The notes below the pieces were generated by a model that did no database searches, was not told the DNA's origin, and saw only the letters and a program-made list of their open reading frames with translations. From Chloroflexota bacterium (GTDB lineage Bacteria > Chloroflexota > Limnocylindria > Limnocylindrales > CSP1-4), in assembly GCA_017860675.1 (NCBI GenBank), contig JAGDMV010000015.1, positions 1-15,170 of the forward strand: a stretch of 15,170 bases of DNA, written 5' to 3'. Both the position numbers and the translations under genes were made by a program. This document shows positions 1 to 5,920 of this stretch, one piece after another; within the stretch, counting starts at the first letter, position 1; each line of letters begins with the position of its first letter.

Positions 1-179
1 CTCCCTCCAGAAGACAGTCCCGCGGGTCGGTCTCGCCAGTGGCTCGGCGCGGTCCCGGCGGCCGGTGTGTGGGCCGCGTGTCTGAGCCTCCCGCTGGCGG
101 CAGGATGGGCCGCCCTACCACCGATGTCGAGAGGCGTCAGTCGTGAAGTGGCCCCCGGACGCCCGGTGCGCGTCCCATC
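1..179. other. Left-edge stretch with no supported gene
   Basis: Open frames exist here, as everywhere in DNA this rich in G and C. None gives a protein with recognisable motifs or a convincing ribosome binding site, and I see no RNA gene or repeat. It most likely is intergenic DNA downstream of the broken minus-strand gene that ends at 238. Confidence 0.5.
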
Positions 180-220
180 CTCCGAGGAGAGCGGAGCGCC
201 CCGGTGCGGAGCCGGGGGCG
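180..220 (-). terminator. Tandem hairpins downstream of the broken secreted-protein gene
   Basis: Two inverted repeats follow one another about 18 bases past the ancestral stop (238-240) on the minus strand. The first pairs 212-220 with 197-204 (CGCCCCGG arms, one bulged base, 7-base loop). The second pairs CTCCG at 180-184 with CGGAG at 192-196. There is no clear T-tract, only a pyrimidine-rich stretch. The position suggests a transcription terminator, but this is inference from structure and location. Confidence 0.35.
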
Positions 221-237
221 ACCCGTGCGGAAGTCCG

Positions 238-617
238 TCAGTTCCGGCGGATCGCGACCCCGTCGATGATCACCCGCTTGCCGCTCGAGCTGACCTTGAT
301 CGTGAGCGTCCCCGACCGGGCGGAGGTGAACGTCTTACCGCGATGAGGTTCTTGTTCACGGTCGCGGCCGAGTAGAGGTTGACCGTCTTGAGCAGTGTCG
401 AGCCCCAGTAGACCCTGACCGAGTCACAGGTGGAGCAGGTCGTGGCGAGCAGCGCGATCCGCTTGGCCACCACCCCCGTCCGGGTGAGCTTGGCCCCGTA
501 GGTGGACGAGCGCAGGTAGGTGGAACGGAAGTAGCTGGAGCTCGTGCCGGCCATCCAGCCCGAGGAGCGGGTGAGCGAGCGGTCGTCGAGCGGGATGGCG
601 GTGCACGTCTCCGACGG
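238..617 (-). pseudogene. Frameshifted C-terminal fragment of a probable secreted beta-domain protein
   Basis: Reading down from about 617, the minus strand encodes a Ser/Thr/Tyr-rich segment (TCTAIPLDDRSLTRSSGW, later TTCSTCDSVRVYWGS, then NLYSAATVNKNLIAV). The frame breaks near 331-338. Moving one frame over, the protein continues naturally as TFTSARSGTLTIKVSSSGKR and ends IIDGVAIRRN at TGA 238-240. One inserted base (AGACG to AGAACG) would give a seamless VRTFTS junction, so a single-base deletion is the simplest cause. I recall segments like this at the C-termini of extracellular proteins of high-GC bacteria, where a CxxC pair and 'VYWGSTL.TVNLYS' precede a final beta strand. No N-terminal part, start codon or signal peptide is visible before the next gene ends at 676, so the copy is also truncated, or has a further shift near 617. 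It could instead be an assembly error in an intact gene. Confidence 0.6.
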
Positions 618-675
618 GTGCCGGGGTTGCGCTTGCCCTGCGGCACCCCGGTCGGTCCTGTCTCCCGGTGACCTA

Positions 676-966
676 TTACATTGGCTTGCCGCAGGTTGGG
701 CACACCTCCGGAGCCGGGGCCGGAGCCCGCGGAGATTCCGGCGACGCGGTGAGGTCCTCCGCGTCGCCATCGCGCTGAACGGTCACCCCCGCGACCAGGC
801 GCGAAACGGCGGCGTTCCCGGCAGTTTGCTGGAGGTACAGGAGGGGGTGCTCGCGGGGGAGCGCACGCTGCGCGTGAATACCTGTGCTGCCTGCCTCGAG
901 CTCAGGGCGCTCCCACTTGCGCATGCGCAGATGGTCCGCCAGGGCGCGCCCCGGATCAAGGTTCAT
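676..966 (-). CDS. Small protein with AGNAAV/VQR motif and C-terminal CPTCGK knuckle
   Basis: A 96-residue protein of unknown function. The start is ATG 966 (MNLDPGRALADHL), preceded by a weak AGGTG about 6 bases upstream; the stop is TAA at 676-678. Residues 45-60 read LQQTAGNAAVSRLVAG and residues 63-65 are VQR. From general knowledge, a motif of the form 'LQR(S/T)AGNxAVxxLL...VQR' is common near the N-terminus of DUF4157-type proteins and other proteins near extracellular contractile injection systems. Here it stands alone without that domain. Residues 73-86 are a Pro/Ala-rich linker, and the protein ends CPTCGKPM with C89 and C92, half of a zinc ribbon, so metal binding would need a dimer or partner. 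No signal peptide or membrane segment is seen. The frame stays open upstream through the tRNA gene, but that extension only reads tRNA sequence and was not used. Confidence 0.6.
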   Translation of the reverse strand: MNLDPGRALADHLRMRKWERPELEAGSTGIHAQRALPREHPLLYLQQTAGNAAVSRLVAGVTVQRDGDAEDLTASPESPRAPAPAPEVCPTCGKPM

Positions 967-1114
967 CGGAGCACCTGCCGAAGGAGCATCGGGGCAGACA
1001 TACGTGCCCGAAAGGGCAGGCCGGAGTGGGGACTGCGGCGAAGCGTCCGGCCCGTCGAGCGCGCACGGGCTACGCTGGGCCACGAGGACCGGGGCCGTTT
1101 CGTGCTCAGATCCG

Positions 1115-1201
1115 TGGTACCGGAGCCGGGATTTGAACCCGGACGAGGTTGCCCTCAACGGTGTTTGAGACCGTCGCGTCTGCCTGTTCCGCCACTCCGG
1201 C
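1115..1201 (-). tRNA. tRNA-Leu (anticodon CAA)
   Basis: An 87-base class II tRNA, CCA encoded (1115-1117). The 5' acceptor strand GCCGGAG (1201-1195) pairs with CUCCGGU, so the first pair is G1-U72 and the rest are Watson-Crick. The D arm is short. The anticodon stem ACGGT/ACCGT encloses the loop CTCAAAC, giving anticodon CAA, which reads UUG. A long variable arm (GAGG-GCAA-CCTC) and a perfect T arm (CCGGG-TTCAAAT-CCCGG) follow. The long variable arm and anticodon together identify leucine. It is transcribed away from the sigma factor gene. Confidence 0.95.
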
Positions 1202-1237
1202 GCGGGCGTGCCCACCGGAACCGGGCCGCCGACACTC

Positions 1238-1243
1238 ATCGTA
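1238..1243 (-). promoter_or_regulatory. Candidate -10 element for tRNA-Leu
   Basis: On the minus strand, TACGAT (4 of 6 matches to TATAAT) lies 36 bases upstream of the tRNA 5' end and would give a leader of about 30 bases to be trimmed by RNase P. No recognisable -35 hexamer lies at the right distance, so this is a tentative assignment. Confidence 0.35.
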
Positions 1244-1367
1244 GCGCCGAGCGACGGTCCGCCGCCCGAGCACGCGCCGCCGCGTGCCAGCCGGGGCGGA
1301 GCATCGCCTCGTCGTGCCGGTCGGGAACCGCCCGCTGGCAGAAGGCGTCGGGACGCCCGGACCATGG

Positions 1368-1376
1368 TGCTAGACT
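1368..1376 (+). promoter_or_regulatory. Extended -10 promoter (TGC-TAGACT) of the sigma factor unit
   Basis: TAGACT at 1371-1376 is preceded directly by TGC, the extended -10 arrangement that can compensate for a missing -35. Transcription would begin near 1383, leaving a leader of about 53 bases before the chosen GTG start at 1436. The same hexamer occurs before uvrA at 12991. Confidence 0.5.
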
Positions 1377-1435
1377 CGCGCCGCCTCGCTGCTCACCCCG
1401 CCTTCGTCCGATCGTCCGGGAGAAGCCGACCGACC

Positions 1436-2041
1436 GTGGAGCACCCCAGCCCGCCCGCCGCCGATGACGCGGTCCCCCGCCGCGACGAGATCCTCGTCGA
1501 GCGGGCGAAGGCCGGCGACGTCGCCGCGTTCAACCAGCTGGTGGAGGCTTACCAGGACCTGCTCCACTCGCTCGTCGTGCGCATGGTCCCCGACCCGGAC
1601 CAGGCAGCCGATGCGGTCCAGGAGGCATTCTTCTCCGCCTACCGCAACCTCGACCGCTACCGCGGGCCCTCGTTCCGTGGCTGGCTCACCCGGATCGCCG
1701 TGAACGCCGCCATGGACCTCCAGCGGGCTCGTCGGCGACGCCCTGCCTCGCCGTACCCCGAGCTGGAGGACGAGAGCTGGCAGCCGCCGGCAGGCGACGA
1801 CACGGACCCGGAGCGGCTGGCCCTCACCGGCGAGCGAGGCCGCGTGCTCGCGGCAGCGATGGCTGCGATCACCGCAGACCAGCGCGCGGCCATCGTCCTC
1901 TACGACGTCGAGGGCTACGACTACGCCGAGATCGCCGTGATGACGGGAGTCTCGCTGGGCACGGTCAAGTCGCGGATCCACCGGGGGCGGCTCGCGCTGC
2001 GCGACCTGCTGGCCGACCGGATGGAACTCCTGCGCGGCTGA
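1436..2041 (+). CDS. ECF-type RNA polymerase sigma-70 factor
   Basis: This 201-residue protein has the two-domain layout of ECF sigma factors, which direct RNA polymerase to alternative promoters. Residues 29-97 are sigma region 2 (FNQLVEAYQDLLHSLVVRM, then DAVQEAFFSAYRNLDRYR and FRGWLTRIAVNAAMD, the -10 recognition segment). A variable acidic linker follows at about 104-130. Residues 136-190 are region 4, ending in the helix-turn-helix YAEIAVMTGVSLGTVKSRIH, which binds the -35. GTG 1436 was chosen because the promoter lies at 1368-1376, so the upstream in-frame ATG at 1364 would precede transcription; GGGAGA at 1418-1423 is a slightly distant ribosome binding site. The next gene begins 15 bases downstream and probably encodes its membrane partner. 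The regulon cannot be told from this window. Confidence 0.9.
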   Translation: MEHPSPPAADDAVPRRDEILVERAKAGDVAAFNQLVEAYQDLLHSLVVRMVPDPDQAADAVQEAFFSAYRNLDRYRGPSFRGWLTRIAVNAAMDLQRARRRRPASPYPELEDESWQPPAGDDTDPERLALTGERGRVLAAAMAAITADQRAAIVLYDVEGYDYAEIAVMTGVSLGTVKSRIHRGRLALRDLLADRMELLRG

Positions 2042-2056
2042 GGGCGTCGAGGAGCC

Positions 2057-2821
2057 ATGTCGAGCCCGCCCGACCGCCACGCCGCTGAGCACGCGCTCGC
2101 GATCGCCGCGCTCCAGGCCGGTGATCTCACCGGGCCGGACCTGGCCCGGGCGCTGGAGCTGCGGGCGAGCTGCCCTGATTGCTCCGCCCTCTACGTGGAC
2201 CTCGGCACCCTCCGCTCGGCGGTGCGGGCGATGCCGGCTCCCCCGCGGCGGCGCGACTTCCGCCTGACGGAGGAAGACGCTGCCCGGCTGAGGCCGACAG
2301 GCTGGCGCCGCTTCGTCGGCTGGCTGGCCGCCCCCCGGTCGAGTGTCCGGCCGCTGGCCACCGGCCTGACAACCCTCGGGCTGGCCGGACTGCTCCTGGC
2401 GACGGTCCCCGGGCTGTCACTCTTCGGCTCGGCGACGATGCTGTCGGCCCCCGAGTCGCGGGATGCCGGCTGGCGGGTCGACGGCGAGATGGCGACGGGC
2501 GCTCCGGTCGAGACAGACAAGACGGTGACCCTCGCGGCGCCCTCCGGGCCTGCCGCCACCGCGGCCCCGGCGGGCGCTCCCGAGGCCCCGGCGGCCGAGC
2601 CGGTCCCGACCGGAGGTGTCGCCGGCTCCGGTTCGGAGGATTACAGGGCGAACCAGGGAGCGACCCCGGGAACGCCGACCCCGAACGCCGGTGACCAGGG
2701 GCTGCTGGCCGGCCAGCAGCCGTTCGGGCCGAGTCTCGTCGCCCTGGCCTCGATCGTCCTCCTGGTCACGGGCCTCAGCCTGTTCGCGGCCCGCTGGGCT
2801 CTGCGCCGGTCGGGCGGCTGA
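2057..2821 (+). CDS. Putative membrane anti-sigma-like protein, two transmembrane segments
   Basis: A 254-residue protein starting at ATG 2057, directly behind the sigma gene, with GAGGAG at 2049-2054 as ribosome binding site. The N-terminal about 60 residues hold H8, H12 and a CPDC motif (C39, C42), resembling a degenerate zinc-finger (zf-HC2, HxxxCxxC) anti-sigma domain, although the usual spacing of His to the Cys pair is lost. A basic segment precedes a hydrophobic stretch at about 99-122, a first membrane span. A long Ala/Pro/Gly/Thr-rich region (about 130-222), probably outside the membrane, follows, then a second span at about 226-246 and a short basic tail (RWALRRSGG). By position it is inferred to hold the upstream sigma factor at the membrane until a signal releases it. 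Typical anti-sigma factors of this class have one span, so a different membrane role is possible. Confidence 0.7.
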   Translation: MSSPPDRHAAEHALAIAALQAGDLTGPDLARALELRASCPDCSALYVDLGTLRSAVRAMPAPPRRRDFRLTEEDAARLRPTGWRRFVGWLAAPRSSVRPLATGLTTLGLAGLLLATVPGLSLFGSATMLSAPESRDAGWRVDGEMATGAPVETDKTVTLAAPSGPAATAAPAGAPEAPAAEPVPTGGVAGSGSEDYRANQGATPGTPTPNAGDQGLLAGQQPFGPSLVALASIVLLVTGLSLFAARWALRRSGG

Positions 2822-2823
2822 CG

Positions 2824-2857
2824 CCACCGCTGGCGCGGCGCCCCAGCGCCGCGGTGG
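2824..2857 (+). terminator. Strong GC hairpin closing the sigma/anti-sigma unit
   Basis: CCACCGC (2824-2830) plus GGCGC (2832-2836) pair with GCGCC (2846-2850) plus GCGGTGG (2851-2857). This gives 12 base pairs with a single bulged T and a 9-base loop. It begins 3 bases after the stop codon and ends 28 bases before the polA -10 element. No T-tract follows, so it may be a U-less terminator, an RNA 3'-end stabiliser, or both. Confidence 0.55.
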
Positions 2858-2885
2858 TATCGCCGGCATCCACCCTCCCGGTCGG

Positions 2886-2891
2886 TACACT
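2886..2891 (+). promoter_or_regulatory. Candidate -10 element of the polA operon
   Basis: TACACT sits 53 bases before the chosen polA ATG and 28 bases after the preceding hairpin. Transcription would begin near 2898, giving a leader of about 47 bases that includes GGAGG at 2926-2930. No clear -35 hexamer and no LexA-type box were seen here. Confidence 0.45.
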
Positions 2892-2944
2892 CTGACGCGT
2901 GACGCGGCATGCGCCGCGGCCTGCCGGAGGAACCCCCGGAAGCC

Positions 2945-5905
2945 ATGACCCGGCTCATGCTGCTGGACGGCAACGGGCTCATCTACCGCGGCTATTTCGC
3001 GCTGATCGAGACGCCCCTGACGACGTCGAAGGGCGAGCTGGTGAATGCCGTCTTCGGCTTCAGCAACATCGTCCTGCGGGCGATCCAGGACGTCCGCCCG
3101 GACGCGGTCGCGATCGCCTTCGACCTCGGCCGGCCCACCTTCCGCCACGAACGCTTCGCCGAGTACAAGGCCACCCGCCAGCGGATGCCCGACGAGCTGC
3201 GCGACCAGTTCCCGAAGGTCCGCGACGTGGTGGCGGCGTTGAGCATCCCGGTCTACGAGCAGGAGGGTTTCGAGGCCGACGACGTGATCGCGACCCTGGT
3301 CGACCAGGCCGAGGCGTCAGGGCTGGAGACCACGATCGTCACCGGCGACCTGGACATGCTCCAGCTGGTCAGCGAGCGGACCCGGCTGATGGTCTCGTTG
3401 CGGGGCGGGGTGGCCAACACGGTCGTCTACGACCTGGGCCGGATCGAGGAGCGCTGGAGTCTGCGTCCCGACCAGATGCTCGACTACAAGGCGCTCAAGG
3501 GAGATCCGACCGACAACATCCCGGGCGTGCCCGGAGTGGGGGAGAAGACCGCGGCCAGGCTCGTCGGGACGTTCGGCACGCTCGACGCGCTGTACGAGCG
3601 GATCGACGAGGTCCAGCCGGAGAAGCTCCGGGCGCCGCTCCTGGCGGCGAAGGAGCAGGTGCTCGAGAGCCGCGAGCTCATGCGCCTGGTGCACGACGTC
3701 CCGGTGACCCTCGACGTCGAGGCGGCCGTCATCGGCGACTACGACCGCGAGGCGGTCGTCCGCCTGTTCCGCGAGTTCGAGTTCCGGACGCTCGTCGACC
3801 GCCTTCCCCCGCTCCGCGGCGAGCGGCCCGAGGAGGCGACTGCGCGACTGCGCGAGGCCGCCGCCGGAACCGGCGCCGCCAGGGCGCCGGGGACCATCGC
3901 CGGGGCGCCTCCCGGCCCGCCGGCCGGGGATCGGCGTCGGTCCGCGGAGGCGGGCGGGCTGCAGCTGTCGCTCGACTTCGATGCCGTCTCTGGGGCCCGT
4001 CCCAGGGATGCGGACCGCGCCACGACCGCAATGGTCGACCGGTCGCCGCTGCCCGCCGGCGATCTCCGCGACGCCCTGGCGGCGCTGATCGCGGACCCCG
4101 GCCTGGCGGAGCGGCTGGACGCTGCCGGGGTGGCGGCCCTGCCCGCCTGGCTGGCCTCGTTGCCGGCGGTCGGCGTCGCCTGCCCGGCCGACGACCCGCG
4201 GCCGCGCAAGGGCACGCCGCTGGCGCTTGCCCTGGCCGGCGCTGACGGGCGGGTGGTGACGGCGCCAGGGCCCGAGCTCGCCACGGCTGCCCGCAAGGCC
4301 CTGGAGGCCGCCGGCACGCCGCTCGTCGGCCACGAGGTGAAGCCGCTGCTCGTGGCCCGCCTGGCCGAGGAGCCGGATGCGGTCCCGACCGCGGTCGCTT
4401 TCGACACCCAGGTCGCGGCCTACCTGCTCAACGCCTCGCTCCGCGGCCAGGGCATCGCCGACGTGGTCGCCGAGCGCCTCGACCTGGTGCTCCCGCCGGC
4501 GGCCGCCGGGCTCGAGCCGCCCGAGCGTGCCGCCCTCGAGGCGCTCGCCGCCCTGGCGGTCCGCGTCCCGCTCGAGCCGGCGCTCGAGGAGGCCGGCCTG
4601 GCCCGCCTGTTCGCGGAGCTCGAGCTGCCGCTCATCCCGGTGCTGGCCCGGTTGGAGGCGACCGGGGTGGCGATCGACCGCGAGGCGCTGGCTGCCCTGG
4701 ACACGGAGTTCGGCGCCGAGCTTGCCCGGCTCGAGCGCGAGATCTATGACGCGGTCGGCCACGAGTTCGGCCTGGGCAGCCCGAAGCAGCTCGAGCAGGT
4801 CCTGTTCTACGAGCTGAACCTGCCCCGCGGCAAGCGCACCAAGACCGGCTACTCGACCGATGCATCGGTCCTCGAGGAGCTGCGCGGAGCTCACCCGATG
4901 GTCGAGAAGCTGCTCGACTGGCGTCTCTACTCGAAGCTGCGGAGCACCTACATCGCCGCCCTGCCGGGCCTGATCGCCGGCGACGGCCGCCTCCACACGA
5001 CCTTCCACCAGGCGGTGGCCGCCACCGGCCGCCTGTCGTCGTCCGACCCGAACCTGCAGAACATCCCCATCCGGACCGAGCTCGGGCGCCGGATCCGGCG
5101 GGCGTTCGTGGCCGGCGACCCGGCCCGGACCCTGGTGTCGGCGGACTACAGCCAGATCGAGCTGCGCATCCTGGCCCACGTCTCGGGCGATCCCCACCTG
5201 CGCGAGGCGTTCGCCGAGGGGCACGACATCCACCGCGAGACGGCCGCCCTGGTGCTCCACAAGGAGCCCGCCGAGGTGACGGCCGCCGAGCGTTCGATGG
5301 CCAAGATGGTCAACTTCGGGATCGCCTACGGGATGAGCGACTACGGCCTCTCGTCGCGGGCCGGCATCCCGCTGGCCGAGGCCAAGGCCTTCATCGAGCG
5401 CTACTTCGCCACCTATTCGGGGATCAGCTACTACATGCTCCACGTGAAGGAGCAGGCTCGCCGCGACGGCGCCGTGCGGACCCTGCTGGGTCGCCGGCGC
5501 GAGATCCCCGAGCTCCGTTCCTCCAACCGGGCACTGATCGGGGCCGGCGAGCGGATGGCCATCAACATGCCCATCCAGGGTACCGCCGCCGACATCATGA
5601 AGATCGCCATGATCAGGGTCGACCGGCGCCTCCGCGCCGAGGGCCTCCGGGCCCGCGTCCTGCTCCAGGTGCACGACGAGCTTCTGCTGGACGCCCCGCG
5701 CGAGGAGGTCGAGCGGCTTGTCCCGCTCGTCCGCGACACGATGGAGGGCGCGCTGGTGCTCGACGTGCCGCTGACGGTCGAGGTGAAGGCCGGCGACGAC
5801 TGGGAGTCGATGGTCCCGGTCCGTCGCGGCGGTCCGGAGTCGGAGCCGGCCCGGCCGGCACCGGCCGACTTCGAGCCCGACCCTCCGTCGGGCGGGGCGG
5901 AGTAG
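2945..5905 (+). CDS. polA: DNA polymerase I
   Basis: Family A polymerase of 986 residues, which fills gaps in excision repair and removes Okazaki primers. ATG 2945 gives the usual family start MTRLMLLDGNGLIYRGYFA; an in-frame ATG at 2909 would add 12 atypical residues. Residues 1 to about 285 form the 5'-nuclease domain (D8, EADD acidic cluster, helix-hairpin-helix around GDPTDNIPGVPGVGEKTAAR). A low-complexity Ala/Pro/Gly linker covers about 286-345. The 3'-5' exonuclease-like domain follows but lacks its catalytic acids: VGVACPADD (409-417) stands where DxE is expected, and GHEVKPLL (462-469) lacks the exo II Asp, as in other non-proofreading relatives. The polymerase domain is intact: TGRLSSSDPNLQNIP, motif A with D734 (ADYSQIELR), O-helix K787/F791/Y795, and motif C VHDE with D911/E912. 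A Pro-rich tail ends the protein. mutM starts 15 bases downstream. Confidence 0.97.
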   Translation: MTRLMLLDGNGLIYRGYFALIETPLTTSKGELVNAVFGFSNIVLRAIQDVRPDAVAIAFDLGRPTFRHERFAEYKATRQRMPDELRDQFPKVRDVVAALSIPVYEQEGFEADDVIATLVDQAEASGLETTIVTGDLDMLQLVSERTRLMVSLRGGVANTVVYDLGRIEERWSLRPDQMLDYKALKGDPTDNIPGVPGVGEKTAARLVGTFGTLDALYERIDEVQPEKLRAPLLAAKEQVLESRELMRLVHDVPVTLDVEAAVIGDYDREAVVRLFREFEFRTLVDRLPPLRGERPEEATARLREAAAGTGAARAPGTIAGAPPGPPAGDRRRSAEAGGLQLSLDFDAVSGARPRDADRATTAMVDRSPLPAGDLRDALAALIADPGLAERLDAAGVAALPAWLASLPAVGVACPADDPRPRKGTPLALALAGADGRVVTAPGPELATAARKALEAAGTPLVGHEVKPLLVARLAEEPDAVPTAVAFDTQVAAYLLNASLRGQGIADVVAERLDLVLPPAAAGLEPPERAALEALAALAVRVPLEPALEEAGLARLFAELELPLIPVLARLEATGVAIDREALAALDTEFGAELARLEREIYDAVGHEFGLGSPKQLEQVLFYELNLPRGKRTKTGYSTDASVLEELRGAHPMVEKLLDWRLYSKLRSTYIAALPGLIAGDGRLHTTFHQAVAATGRLSSSDPNLQNIPIRTELGRRIRRAFVAGDPARTLVSADYSQIELRILAHVSGDPHLREAFAEGHDIHRETAALVLHKEPAEVTAAERSMAKMVNFGIAYGMSDYGLSSRAGIPLAEAKAFIERYFATYSGISYYMLHVKEQARRDGAVRTLLGRRREIPELRSSNRALIGAGERMAINMPIQGTAADIMKIAMIRVDRRLRAEGLRARVLLQVHDELLLDAPREEVERLVPLVRDTMEGALVLDVPLTVEVKAGDDWESMVPVRRGGPESEPARPAPADFEPDPPSGGAE

Positions 5906-5920
5906 GGGACCGTCCGTCCG

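Noticed and set aside
1005..1018. Perfect short inverted repeat TGCCC-GAAA-GGGCA between the tRNA and the small gene
   Set aside because: Five pairs only, no T-tract, and expected by chance in such GC-rich DNA; it could be a tRNA-unit terminator but support is too thin.
1364..1366. ATG as a start for the sigma factor
   Set aside because: It lies upstream of the TAGACT -10 element and would add 24 residues unlike ECF factors; GTG 1436 fits the promoter and family length.
544..1467. Plus-strand open frame of about 307 codons covering the small gene and the tRNA
   Set aside because: It runs through the antisense of a perfect tRNA-Leu and has an Arg/Ala/Pro composition without domains or a ribosome binding site.
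2909..2911. ATG as an earlier polA start
   Set aside because: It adds 12 residues not seen in PolA; the family N-terminus MTRLMLLDGNGLIYRGYF begins at 2945.
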